A DNA stretch of 64,000 nucleotides from Pseudomonas sp. MWU13-2100 (GTDB taxonomy: Bacteria > Pseudomonadota > Gammaproteobacteria > Pseudomonadales > Pseudomonadaceae): positions 1-64,000 of the forward strand of contig NZ_JALLIX010000005.1 in the NCBI RefSeq assembly GCF_023242365.1, given 5' to 3'. Made by a program: the position numbers and the translations under genes. Every line of letters begins with the position of its first letter. Position 1 is the first letter of the stretch. Below, piece after piece: positions 33,222 through 42,051 of the stretch. Below the pieces are notes generated by a model, which saw only the letters and a program-made list of their open reading frames with translations, ran no database searches and was not told the DNA's origin.

Positions 33222-34754
33222 TCAGGCAGCCTGATCCAGCACTTGCTCATCCAGTTCAGTATCGCTGTCATCCTTGACCGAGCCTCGGTCGAGAAACAGA
33301 AACACCACGGCCGCCGTCAGCACGGTGATTGCCGTCAGTACCAGCAGCAAGCTGCTGAACGCGGCGCTGTAGCCCTCGGCCAGCGTGGTGCGTCCGGCGG
33401 CGGGTAGCAGGTGCATGGCGCCGGCCAGGTCGCCGGTGGCCAAATGCTGCGCTGCGCCGACGATATCCGGTGTTGCCGTGCCACCGAGATGGCCTGCGGT
33501 AAACGCCGACAGCAGCGCCGTGACGATGGCAATGGCCACGCCTTCACCGGCCACTCGGGTGGTGCTGAAAATACCGGTGGCCATGCCGGCGCGCTCCTTG
33601 GGCACCACGCTGACCGCCATGCCATCCATCAAGCCCCAGGGCAAGCTGATGCCGACACCGATCAGTAACATCGGCCAGGCCAGTTCGGCTGCGCTGCTGC
33701 CCACCGGCACATGGCTCAACCAGAACAGCCCGGTGGCACACACCAGCAAGCCACTGCCGCACAAGATGGAGGGCGACAACCAGCGGGTCAGGTAGCCGGC
33801 GACAATCGGCAGTACCAACAGCGGCGCTGACAAAGCGACCAGCAACCAGCCGGCTACGACCTCGCTCATGCCCTCGATGCCGACGAAGCGGATCGGCAGC
33901 ATGATCAGCAGCACCACGAAAGAATAGGCCGGCGCGGCCGCCAGCAGTTGCACGCCGACGAAGCGCGGGAAGCGGAACAGCGTGAGGTCGAGCATGGGCT
34001 GGGTGACTCGCTGTTCGATCACGACAAAGGCCACGAAGGACAGCAGCGCGACGGTGAACAGCCCGAGCACCAGCGGATCGGCCCAGCCGCTTTCCGGCGC
34101 CTTGAGGATGGCAAAGGTGAAAATGCCCAGCGCCCAGGTGAAGGAGATCGCGCCAGGCCAATCGATGCCGGCCGCCTCGGGGTTGCGTGACTCGTTCATA
34201 TAGCGCGTGGCCAGTATCAGCGAGATTACCGCCAGCAGGGTGATCAGCAGGAAGATCACCTGCCAGCCAAACACCTCGATCATCGCACCGGCCGCCACCG
34301 GGCCGAAGGCCAGGCCGATACCGAAGCTGGTCCCGACGAAGCTGAATGCGCGAATGCGCCCCGGTCCGTCGAAGACTTGCGCCAGGGCCGACATACCGCC
34401 GGAGAAGGCGGCCGCGGCGGCCAGCCCCTGGGCTGCGCGCAGGACGTCGAACAATGCCAGATTCGGGGCGAAGGGCAAGACCGCGGCGAGCAGTGCAAAA
34501 GCGCTGACGCCGCCGATGAAGACTTTCTTGCGGCCATAGTTGTCGGCCAGTGCACCGGCCAGCATCAGGCAACTGCCGAAGGTCAGCATGAAAGCGTTGG
34601 TGACCCAGTTCAGTTCCATCGGCGAACCACCGAAGGTGCGGCCGATGGCGGGCAGGGCAACGGCGGCCGCGGTGAAGTTGAAGGGCATGGTAATGGCCGT
34701 GATGCACACGGCCAGCAGCATCAGCCGCTGTTGCAGCAAGAGTGGAATGGACAT
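33222..34754 (-). CDS. DHA2-type MFS multidrug exporter (14 membrane segments)
   Basis: 510 residues, the length of 14-segment drug:proton antiporters (EmrB/QacA group). Signature motifs: LNWVTNAFMLTFGSCLMLAGALADNYGRKK for segment 2 and loop A, and the segment-5 stretch GTSFGIGLAFGPVAAGAMIE. The frame extends to 34901, but the ATG at 34754 has AAGGA nine bases before it. It ends 14 bases from the TetR gene and is divergent from a LysR gene, which is the more likely regulator. Confidence 0.92.
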   Translation of the reverse strand: MSIPLLLQQRLMLLAVCITAITMPFNFTAAAVALPAIGRTFGGSPMELNWVTNAFMLTFGSCLMLAGALADNYGRKKVFIGGVSAFALLAAVLPFAPNLALFDVLRAAQGLAAAAAFSGGMSALAQVFDGPGRIRAFSFVGTSFGIGLAFGPVAAGAMIEVFGWQVIFLLITLLAVISLILATRYMNESRNPEAAGIDWPGAISFTWALGIFTFAILKAPESGWADPLVLGLFTVALLSFVAFVVIEQRVTQPMLDLTLFRFPRFVGVQLLAAAPAYSFVVLLIMLPIRFVGIEGMSEVVAGWLLVALSAPLLVLPIVAGYLTRWLSPSILCGSGLLVCATGLFWLSHVPVGSSAAELAWPMLLIGVGISLPWGLMDGMAVSVVPKERAGMATGIFSTTRVAGEGVAIAIVTALLSAFTAGHLGGTATPDIVGAAQHLATGDLAGAMHLLPAAGRTTLAEGYSAAFSSLLLVLTAITVLTAAVVFLFLDRGSVKDDSDTELDEQVLDQAA

Positions 34755-34933
34755 GTTGAGCGATCCTTGTAGCGGGCGGGTATTAGCGCCCAGGGTGAGT
34801 GCGAGGACGGCCGAGATTCGCTGGTTTGCTCGGGCTGTCAGAACATGCAAGGATTTTAAAGAGCGAGTAATCTGGCAAAAAGCGGCAAATGTTCCGCCCA
34901 TATCGGAATAAAAGGATCGAATAGGAGGGGCAG

Positions 34934-35905
34934 GTGGATCGACTGAGCGGCTTGATGGCCTTTATCCGCACGGCCGAGCTGGGCAGTTTCGTCGCGGCGG
35001 GCAGGGCGCTGGGGCGGTCGGCTTCGGCGGTCGGCAAGGGGGTGACCCGGCTTGAGCAGCAGTTGGGTGTGCGGCTGTTCCAGCGTTCGACCCGCAGCCT
35101 CAGCTTGACCGATGAGGGCCGGGTGTTCCAGGAGCGTTGCCGGCGTATCCTCGATGACCTCGACGATGCCCAGGCGACCTTGTCGCAGTCCACGGAAGTC
35201 CCTCGTGGGCGCTTGCGGATCAGCATGCCGGCGGCCAGCTACCACCTGTTCCAGTCGGTGCTGACGGCGTTCATGGCCTTGTATCCCGATATCGAACTGG
35301 ACCTCGACTTCAGCGACAAGCTGGTGGATGTGATCGAGGAAGGGATGGATATCGTCATTCGCAGCGGCGACCTACCGGATTCGCGGTTGATGAGCCGACC
35401 CTTGCCAGGGGTACAACCGATACTGTGCGCCGCGCCGGTCTATCTGGAGCGCCATGGCTCGCCGCAGACCCCGGCTGAGCTGGACGGTCACCTGGCGGTG
35501 CGTTTTCGCTACTTCAAGAATGGCAAGCTGCTGGACTTTCCGTTAATGCGTGAAGCAGGGGCGCGGGAACCACGGACCCGCACGGTGATGATCAGCAACA
35601 ATATGGAAATGGTGCTCGGGGCGCTGATCAAAGGCTTTGGCCTGGGCACCATCCCGGATTTCCTCGCCCGCGAGGCGCTGGCCGACGGTTCATTGCGTTG
35701 CCTGCTGCACGGCTATCTGATCCCACCGGACAACATGAGCATCGTCTGGCCTTCGAGCCGTCAGTTATCGCGCAAGATTCGCGTGTTCGTGGATTTCATG
35801 TGTGAACGGCTGGAACAGGAGGCGGCGCAGTTGCGTGCGACCCTCGCGCAGGAGTGTCTCTATTCCCGCAGAAGCGAGAGCCGGCTGGCTCGCGATGGCG
35901 GTTGA
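34934..35905 (+). CDS. LysR-family regulator (GTG start)
   Basis: 323 residues. Helix-turn-helix at the N-terminus: LMAFIRTAELGSFVAAGRALGRSASAVGKGVTRLEQQLGVRLF. Substrate-binding domain from about residue 90 (GRLRISMPAASY). GTG at 34934 is the start because AGGAGGGG lies just before it. Divergent from the DHA2 exporter with a 180-base shared promoter, the usual layout for a regulator and its target. Confidence 0.92.
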   Translation: MDRLSGLMAFIRTAELGSFVAAGRALGRSASAVGKGVTRLEQQLGVRLFQRSTRSLSLTDEGRVFQERCRRILDDLDDAQATLSQSTEVPRGRLRISMPAASYHLFQSVLTAFMALYPDIELDLDFSDKLVDVIEEGMDIVIRSGDLPDSRLMSRPLPGVQPILCAAPVYLERHGSPQTPAELDGHLAVRFRYFKNGKLLDFPLMREAGAREPRTRTVMISNNMEMVLGALIKGFGLGTIPDFLAREALADGSLRCLLHGYLIPPDNMSIVWPSSRQLSRKIRVFVDFMCERLEQEAAQLRATLAQECLYSRRSESRLARDGG

Positions 35906-35921
35906 GCGCTGATCCCGGGCG

Positions 35922-36395
35922 TCAATCGCTTCCCAGCAATGAGCGGGCGAACTCATCCGAGGCGATAAAGTCCAGGGTCTTGCGCAACTGGAGGGATTCT
36001 TCCTCACCGAAGGCCTGCTCGAAACGACACGACATGCGTTGGGAGATCTGCCGAGCCTCTTCGTATTTGCGCTGACCCGCCTCCGTCAGCAGCACGCGCC
36101 GGCTGCGCCGGTCGAGTTCGTCCACCTGCAACAGCACCAGGCCGTCACGCACCAGCGGCTTGAGGGTGTGGCCGAGTGCCGAAAGGTCCATCACCAGGGA
36201 CTGGGCCAGGTCACGCATTTTCGGTTGGTCGGCACGAGCGATATGCGACAGCAGGGAATACTGGGTCGCTTTCAGGCCGCAGACTGCGAACGCTTCGTCA
36301 TAGATTTGTCCCAACCGCCGGGATGCCCGGCGCACAGCACCGTTCGCGCAACTGCTGGCCTGGGGACTGTCGGGACTGGGTGGCGCACATTTCAA
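35922..36395 (-). CDS. MarR-family regulator
   Basis: 157 residues with the MarR winged helix: LKATQYSLLSHIARADQPKMRDLAQSLVMDLSALGHTLKPLVRDGLV, then the wing DELDRRSRRVLLTEAG. No ATG is available in frame near the N-terminus; TTG at 36395 is the only early start. Divergent from yghU across 245 bases, which include short palindromes near 36502-36544, so it may control that gene. Confidence 0.87.
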   Translation of the reverse strand: MKCAPPSPDSPQASSCANGAVRRASRRLGQIYDEAFAVCGLKATQYSLLSHIARADQPKMRDLAQSLVMDLSALGHTLKPLVRDGLVLLQVDELDRRSRRVLLTEAGQRKYEEARQISQRMSCRFEQAFGEEESLQLRKTLDFIASDEFARSLLGSD

Positions 36396-36501
36396 GGGCT
36401 GATCACTCTTTGAAGCAAAGGCCGAACCGATAATTATGCCTGTGGGCGTTGTGAGAACAAGGCTTTTCAGGTCATGGGGCGAACGACATATTCTGCAACA
36501 A

Positions 36502-36544
36502 ATATACTTGCGTATGCCTCTAAAATCTATATCGTGGCATATAC
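36502..36544. promoter_or_regulatory. Candidate MarR operator between marR-type gene and yghU
   Basis: ATAC-TTGC-GTAT (36504-36515) is a short dyad. GCGTATGCC (36510-36518) and GGCATATAC (36536-36544) form a second, longer inverted repeat. The region is AT-rich against a GC-rich background. Assignment rests on position and symmetry only. Confidence 0.35.
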
Positions 36545-36640
36545 CTGTTTATGGCCTGGATGTCAGGGCAATTTGCCCGGGTTGAAGAGGGAGCTGGGCA
36601 GGAGCAGGGCGCCCCATTTAACCCAAGGAGTGTATCGAGC

Positions 36641-37519
36641 ATGACGAACCCATCGGAGTATCTGCCACCCAAGGTCTGGACCTGGCATAGCGAGAACGGC
36701 GGTAAATTCGCCAATATCAACCGGCCGATCGCCGGTGCGACCCACGACAAGGACCTACCGGTCGGACGTCACCCGCTGCAGCTGTATTCCCTGGCCACGC
36801 CCAATGGCCAGAAGGTCACCATCCTGCTGGAGGAGCTGCTGGCCCTGGGGCACACGGGAGCGGAATACGACGCCTGGTTGATCCGTATTGGCGAGGGAGA
36901 ACAGTTCGGCAGTGGCTTCGTCAGCGTGAATCCGAACTCCAAGATCCCCGCGCTGATGGATTACAGCGGCCCGAAACCGATCCGGGTCTTCGAATCGGGT
37001 GCCATCTTGCAGTACCTCGCCGAGAAGTTCGGCGCGTTCCTGCCCACCGAGCCCGCGGCCCGCGCCGAATGCCTGTCCTGGCTGTTCTGGCAGATGGGCA
37101 GCGCGCCGTATCTGGGCGGCGGCTTCGGGCATTTCTATGCTTATGCACCGACCAGGATCGAATATGCCATCGACCGTTTTGCGATGGAAACCAAGCGCCA
37201 GCTCGACGTGCTCGACAAGCAACTGGCGGTCAGCGAGTACATTGCCGGCAGCGAGTACAGCATCGCCGACATGGCGATCTGGCCCTGGTACGGCGGTCTG
37301 GTGAAAGGTCGGCTCTACGAGGCCGCGGAATTTCTTTCGGTACAGGACTACCGGCATGTCCAGCGCTGGGCCGATGCCATCGACGCACGTCCCGCCGTGC
37401 AGCGTGGGCGAATGGTCAATCGGGTGTCCGGGGAGCTCTCCAGCCAGCTGCGCGAGCGTCACGATGCCAGCGATTTCGACACGCGCACTCAAGACAAACT
37501 GACCGTTGCAAGCGAGTAA
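36641..37519 (+). CDS. yghU: Glutathione S-transferase of the YghU type
   Basis: 292 residues, matching E. coli YghU (about 288). The N-terminal extension NRPIAGATHDKDLPVGRHPLQLYSLATPNGQKV leads into a thioredoxin-like domain, with NPNSKIPAL and ESGAILQYLAEKFG for glutathione binding. The helical domain contains YSIADMAIWPWYG. YghU proteins bind two glutathiones and reduce disulfides or organic peroxides. Start set by AAGGAG ten bases before 36641. Possibly controlled by the divergent MarR protein, which would fit oxidative or electrophile stress. Confidence 0.93.
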   Translation: MTNPSEYLPPKVWTWHSENGGKFANINRPIAGATHDKDLPVGRHPLQLYSLATPNGQKVTILLEELLALGHTGAEYDAWLIRIGEGEQFGSGFVSVNPNSKIPALMDYSGPKPIRVFESGAILQYLAEKFGAFLPTEPAARAECLSWLFWQMGSAPYLGGGFGHFYAYAPTRIEYAIDRFAMETKRQLDVLDKQLAVSEYIAGSEYSIADMAIWPWYGGLVKGRLYEAAEFLSVQDYRHVQRWADAIDARPAVQRGRMVNRVSGELSSQLRERHDASDFDTRTQDKLTVASE

Positions 37520-37651
37520 TCCTGTCGATCACGGCGTCCTGGCAGGATGACGACGTGGCGTGCGGTGGCTGCCCGGGTAAGGACGTGACAACCTGAAGAG
37601 CGCTTATTATAATTTGATTATCATAGGCTGCTTCAGAGTGTCGAGACCTCC

Positions 37652-37837
37652 ATGGAAAGCAAGACCGCACGCTTGACCGTACTCATTGACCCGGTCAAGA
37701 AAAAAGCCCTCGAGGAGCTTTGCGCCGCCCAGGACCTGACGCCGTCCCAGGTGGTCCGCCAGCTGATTCGCGACTATCTGGAAACCCACGGTGTTTCCTA
37801 TTCGACCCAAAGCAAGGCCGCTGGCAAAGCGCAGTGA
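37652..37837 (+). CDS. Small ribbon-helix-helix (CopG-like) DNA-binding protein
   Basis: 61 residues. The pattern is ARLTVLIDPVKKKALEELCAAQDLTPSQVVRQLIRDYLE, a beta-strand followed by two helices, as in CopG/Arc folds. No toxin gene is next to it, so it is an orphan regulator rather than an obvious antitoxin. It converges with the SulP gene. The upstream 37601-37625 stretch is AT-rich (TTATTATAATTTGATTATCATAG) and could contain a promoter or operator. Confidence 0.75.
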   Translation: MESKTARLTVLIDPVKKKALEELCAAQDLTPSQVVRQLIRDYLETHGVSYSTQSKAAGKAQ

Positions 37838-37867
37838 CACGGCCGTTCGACGCCGGGCAGGCAGCTG

Positions 37868-39514
37868 CTACTGCCCGGGTTCGCTGGTTGCGCCCAGTGC
37901 CGAATTGAAGTCGGCATGATAATGCCCAGGCCCCAGTGCCTGGAGTATCCCGGCCTTGCGCAGCTTGCCGAGGACCTTCTCGTTGGCTTCGCACAATTTC
38001 ACGACAATGCTGCGGTTGTGTAGCTGCTCGATGACTTCGAGCAGGGTCTGCAAACCCGTGATATCCATGAAGGGCACGTGATTCAGGCGGATGATCAGGG
38101 TCCCGGGGTCGGTGTGGGTCTGTGCCAGCACCCGTTCGAAGGTTTCCGCCGCGCCGAAGAACAGCGGCCCCTCGATGCCATACACCAGGACATTGGGCGG
38201 TAATTCGAACTGGCCGTTGAGGCGCAGCTCGACCTCCAGGTCCTTGCCGACTATTTTCTGCACGGCCACCGAAGACGCCATTCGCCGCATGAATTGCAGC
38301 ATGGCGAGAATGACGCCGATATTCACGGCAATGGTCAGGTCGCTGAAGACCGTCAGCAGGAAGGTGATCAGCAATATCGCGATATCGGCCCGTGGCGCCC
38401 GCTGGAGCATGCGCTTGAAGTGTTTCAGCTCGCTCATGTTGTAGGCCACGACAAACAGGATGGCCGCAAGGGCGCACAGCGGGATATTCGAAGCCAGCGG
38501 GGCCAGGAAGGAAATCAGCAGCACCAGGGTGAGTGCATGCACCAGGCCGGCGAGCGGGCTGTTGCCGCCGTTGCGGATATTGGTCGCCGTTCTGGCGATC
38601 GCTCCGGTGGCGGCAAAGCCGCCGAACAAGGGGCTTAACAGGTTGGCGATGCCCTGGCCGATCAGCTCCTGGTTGGAGTCATGGCGGGTGCCGGCCATGC
38701 CATCGGCGACCACCGCCGAGAGTAATGACTCGATGGCGCCCAGCATGGCGATGGCGAATGCCGGGCCGATCAGTTCGATGATTCGCGGCAGGGTCACTTC
38801 CGGCAGGCTCAAGGTCGGCAGGCCCTGGGGTATCCCACCGAAGGCACTGCCGATCGTGGCCACCCCGGGAAACTGGAAAAACGACTGTATGACGGTGGCG
38901 ACGACCATCGCGACCAACGGCCCGGGCACGCGTTTCATCCCGGGGAGCCTGGGCGTGAGCAATACCAGCAACAGGCTCAGGGATGCCAGCAGGGTCGTCG
39001 CCAGGTGAAGATGCGGGAGCGCTTGAAGCAGTTGCCAGAACTGTTCATGGAAATGACCGGCGGCGACTTTCGGCAGGCCGAAGAAGTCTTTCCATTGGCC
39101 CACCCAGATAATCACGCCGATGCCGGCGGTGAATCCGACGATCACCGGGTCGGGGATGAACTTGATGATGGCACCCAGTCGGGTGATACCGAGCAGCAGC
39201 AGGATTGCCCCGGCCATGAACGTCGCTATCTGCAAGCCGTCAATGCCGTAGCGGGCGCTGATGCTGGCCAGGATAACGATAAAGGCGCCGGTGGGGCCGG
39301 CGATCTGCACCCGGCTGCCACCGAACAAGGACACCAGCAGGCCACCGATAATGGCGGTGTAGATGCCTTGTTCGGGCTTGACCCCCGAGGCGATGGCAAA
39401 GGCCATGGACAGCGGTAGCGCGACGATTCCGACGATAACGCCCGCGACCAGGTTGCGCGACCAGTGCTTGCGCCCCAGCAATCCGGATTTCCACGCTTCT
39501 CGTATCGCAATCAT
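37868..39514 (-). CDS. SulP-family anion transporter with STAS domain
   Basis: 548 residues. About 12-14 membrane segments (residues ~20-410) are followed by a C-terminal STAS domain (~430-540, with FMDITGLQTLLEVIEQL). The sulfate-transporter signature appears near GVIVGIVALPLSMAFAIASGVKPEQGIYTAI. Members move sulfate, bicarbonate or dicarboxylates; no carbonic anhydrase gene is adjacent to favour bicarbonate. Monocistronic. Confidence 0.92.
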   Translation of the reverse strand: MIAIREAWKSGLLGRKHWSRNLVAGVIVGIVALPLSMAFAIASGVKPEQGIYTAIIGGLLVSLFGGSRVQIAGPTGAFIVILASISARYGIDGLQIATFMAGAILLLLGITRLGAIIKFIPDPVIVGFTAGIGVIIWVGQWKDFFGLPKVAAGHFHEQFWQLLQALPHLHLATTLLASLSLLLVLLTPRLPGMKRVPGPLVAMVVATVIQSFFQFPGVATIGSAFGGIPQGLPTLSLPEVTLPRIIELIGPAFAIAMLGAIESLLSAVVADGMAGTRHDSNQELIGQGIANLLSPLFGGFAATGAIARTATNIRNGGNSPLAGLVHALTLVLLISFLAPLASNIPLCALAAILFVVAYNMSELKHFKRMLQRAPRADIAILLITFLLTVFSDLTIAVNIGVILAMLQFMRRMASSVAVQKIVGKDLEVELRLNGQFELPPNVLVYGIEGPLFFGAAETFERVLAQTHTDPGTLIIRLNHVPFMDITGLQTLLEVIEQLHNRSIVVKLCEANEKVLGKLRKAGILQALGPGHYHADFNSALGATSEPGQ

Positions 39515-39629
39515 GACGCTTACTCCGCAGGGGTCATGTGTATAACATTAACATGTGATGATAACCAAAGAGCAATAGGATTCCTCTAATCCCCAATGAT
39601 GTCGACGGCTTGCCGGTCGCCTTCGTGGA

Positions 39630-39896
39630 TTAGCCGGCGCGCCCGGCAAGCAGTCGCAGCCAGGGTGGCAGGTGGAAGGCGCCCATGATCAGGTACATTG
39701 TTACCATGCCGTTCAGCGCCAATGGTCCCGGCATGGTGGCGCAGGCCATATCGGTGCTGGCATCGGCGGCCGTGAGCAGCGCCATGATGGCGAAGGTTGG
39801 CGCGCCCGCCAGTCCCAGCCAGTCGGCGATGCTCAACGCAAGGCCGACTGGCGCTCCTGTCGAGCGGTTTTCCTTTGTTCGACCGGACAAGGGCAT
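39630..39896 (-). CDS. Small hypothetical membrane protein coupled to the DUF899 gene
   Basis: 88 residues. Hydrophobic segments around LALSIADWLGLAGAPTFAIMALLTAA and MVTMYLIMGAFHLPPWLRLL predict two to three membrane helices. The ATG at 39896 lies 6 bases after the DUF899 stop, and AGGAG in that stop region is its ribosome-binding site, which fixes the start and implies an operon. No function known. Confidence 0.7.
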   Translation of the reverse strand: MPLSGRTKENRSTGAPVGLALSIADWLGLAGAPTFAIMALLTAADASTDMACATMPGPLALNGMVTMYLIMGAFHLPPWLRLLAGRAG

Positions 39897-39901
39897 GCTG
39901 G

Positions 39902-40702
39902 CTACTCCTGGCCGTATTCGTCGTGGCGACGCCACCAGATACCCTGTTCATTGCGGCCTTTGGGGGCACGGTCGAGCCACTGATACATGCCCCAGAGGCC
40001 ATCCAGCCCACGAGCATAGGCGGAGTAGGTGTGGTAGACCTCGCCCTTTTCAAGCACGAAGGCACTGATACCGGGCCTGTCACGAGTGTAGGTGGCAATG
40101 TCGGTTCCGGTCGTCGCGGCGATCCGGGCAATCGGACTTTCGCTGCCTTGCAGTCGCCATTCCTGGACCGTCTGGCCTCTCTGGGGCCCGGCCAAAGGCG
40201 CCTCGCTGAGGTAGTTGTAGACAATGTCGCCTTTGCGCTGCTGCTCTTCGCTGAACCAGACGTTGAAGTCGCTGTTGAAATCGCTGCCGTACGAACTGGC
40301 CCAGTCGAAGCTCCAACCCATGCGCTGCTTGAACGCCTGCAGTTTGGCCAGCGGAGCCCGCGAGATGGCGGTAAAGGCGACGTCATGGTGTTCGAGGTGG
40401 ACAACCACGCCATTGAAACCATCGGCGATTGACGAGCAGGACGGGCAGCCGGCGCTGTAATCGGGCCCGAACATGAAGTGATAGACGAGCAACTGTGAGC
40501 GGCCCTTGAACAGCTCCCGCAGTGAGACGTTGCCTGCCGGGGTATCGAAGCGGTAGGCCTTGTCGATCCGCACCCAGGGCAGTGCCTGACGCTGTCGGGC
40601 CAGGGCGTCGCTGCGGCGGGTCAGTTCCTTTTCATCGGCCAGCAAGTCGAGTCGTGCTGCCAGCCATTCTTCGCGAGTGCCTGTCTTCTGTGTGGTCATC
40701 AT
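39902..40702 (-). CDS. DUF899 thioredoxin-fold protein
   Basis: 266 residues. The family core is clear: PWVRIDKAYRFDTPAGNVSLRELFKGRSQLLVYHFMFGPDYSAGCPSCSSIADGF, with a CPSC motif, and later GISAFVLEKGEVYHTYSAYARGLD. These proteins are predicted to have an AhpC/TSA-like fold; the reaction is unknown. Two adjacent ATGs exist (40702 and 40699); the GGAG spacing slightly favours the second. Operon with the small membrane protein downstream, divergent from the HTH regulator at 40816. Confidence 0.88.
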   Translation of the reverse strand: MMTTQKTGTREEWLAARLDLLADEKELTRRSDALARQRQALPWVRIDKAYRFDTPAGNVSLRELFKGRSQLLVYHFMFGPDYSAGCPSCSSIADGFNGVVVHLEHHDVAFTAISRAPLAKLQAFKQRMGWSFDWASSYGSDFNSDFNVWFSEEQQRKGDIVYNYLSEAPLAGPQRGQTVQEWRLQGSESPIARIAATTGTDIATYTRDRPGISAFVLEKGEVYHTYSAYARGLDGLWGMYQWLDRAPKGRNEQGIWWRRHDEYGQE

Positions 40703-40815
40703 GGTTCTCCATCTGCCATTGCTCGTCGTACCATCGGTCGTGCGAGCGGTTACCGGTTGGTCGTGAACAGACTAGGGCGGGCCTGGAAGATGGTGGGAGT
40801 GACAAGTTTGACGGG

Positions 40816-42042
40816 ATGGCCATGGACCCGATGATCAGCGCCGCAGCGCGGCTGCTTGCGACCGGTGATGTCCTTGGCGCCTTGAAACGGGTGGCGCTGT
40901 GTGACGACGGGCCCGGGCTGGCGCTGCGCGGTATTGCCATGGCGCAGTTGGGTGATGTGGTTCGCGCAAGGGCCCTGCTCAAGCTGGCTGTCCGTGCCTT
41001 CGGGCCGCAAGAAGCGCTGGCCAGGGCGCGCTGTATCGTTGCCGAAGCCGAGATTGCGCTGGTCTCCCGTGACCTGGCCTGGCCGGTCAAGACACTCGTC
41101 GGCGCGCGGGCGGTGCTCGAGGCCCATGGCGACCGCTTGAATGCCGCCCATGCGCGGCACCTGGAAGTCCGGCGTCTGCTGTTGACCGGCGATCTTGACC
41201 AGGCCGAACATCTGCTGGCCGAGCTTGAGCCGCTAGGGCTGGCGCCGCCCTTGAGGGCCGCTTACGAGTTGGTCAGTGCCGGGATCGCCATCCGGCGCCT
41301 GCATACGGCGGCGGCTCGCGCTGCACTGCGGCGAGCGGAAAATGCCGCGCATGAGGCGGGCATTCACGCACTCGCCGCCGAAGTCGAGCGTGCGTCTCAG
41401 GTGCTCGAAATTCCGGCGGCACGTCTGATCGCACGGGGCGAGGAGCGCTTGCTGTTGCTGGCGCAAGTCGAGCAACTGTTTGCATCGGCGGCCCTGGTGG
41501 TGGATGCCTGTCGCTACAGCGTGCGTGAGGGCAACACGCAGGTATCGTTGACGACGCGGCCGGTCTTGTTCGCCTTGCTCCGTGCCCTTGCCGAGGGCTG
41601 GCCAGGCGCTGTCTCGCGGCATGCGCTGATCGCCCGGGCCTTTCGCGGCAAGCAGGCCGATGAATCGCACCGGGTCCGGCTGCGGGTCGAAATCGGACGG
41701 CTGCGCGGCGAGATTCGCGGGTTTGCACAGGTGAGGGCGACCGGCGAGGGCTTTGTCCTCGTGCCACGACAGGCTCCTGAGGTGGTCATCCTGGCGCCGC
41801 CTGTCGAGGAACGGCATGGTGCCGTGCTCGCTCTCCTGGCTGATGGTGAAGCGTGGTCGAGTTCGGCCCTGGCGATTGCCCTGGGCAGCAGCCCGCGCAC
41901 GGTGCTGCGGGCGCTCGATGCCCTGGCGGCGACAGGCAAGGTGCAAGCTTTCGGCCGCGGGCCGGCCTGCCGCTGGACGCTCCCGTCCGTACCTGGATTC
42001 CCGTCAACCTTGTTACTCCCGGGGCCGCTGAGCAGCGGCTAG
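40816..42042 (+). CDS. Predicted regulator with TPR-like region and winged-helix segments
   Basis: About 408 residues. The first 200 are alanine/leucine-rich helical repeats (ARLLATGDVLGALKRV, ARALLKLAVRAFGPQEALARAR) like TPR or solenoid regulators. Residues ~230-320 (RPVLFALLRALAEGWPGAVSRHALIARAFRG, then RVRLRVEIGRLRGEI) resemble an OmpR-type winged helix. The last 60 (LADGEAWSSSALAIALGSSPRTVLRALDALAATGKV) are an HTH. Divergent from DUF899 and possibly its regulator. Start uncertain between ATGs at 40816 and 40822. Confidence 0.7.
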   Translation: MAMDPMISAAARLLATGDVLGALKRVALCDDGPGLALRGIAMAQLGDVVRARALLKLAVRAFGPQEALARARCIVAEAEIALVSRDLAWPVKTLVGARAVLEAHGDRLNAAHARHLEVRRLLLTGDLDQAEHLLAELEPLGLAPPLRAAYELVSAGIAIRRLHTAAARAALRRAENAAHEAGIHALAAEVERASQVLEIPAARLIARGEERLLLLAQVEQLFASAALVVDACRYSVREGNTQVSLTTRPVLFALLRALAEGWPGAVSRHALIARAFRGKQADESHRVRLRVEIGRLRGEIRGFAQVRATGEGFVLVPRQAPEVVILAPPVEERHGAVLALLADGEAWSSSALAIALGSSPRTVLRALDALAATGKVQAFGRGPACRWTLPSVPGFPSTLLLPGPLSSG

Positions 42043-42051
42043 ACTGAGCTC

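Noticed and set aside
37652..37837. Antitoxin of a toxin-antitoxin pair
   Set aside because: No small toxin-like gene lies on either side; the neighbours are yghU and a convergent SulP gene.
39586..40422. 278-codon minus-strand ORF overlapping DUF899 and the small membrane gene
   Set aside because: It is out of frame with a recognisable DUF899 protein and has low-complexity Ser/Arg/Pro composition typical of shadow frames.
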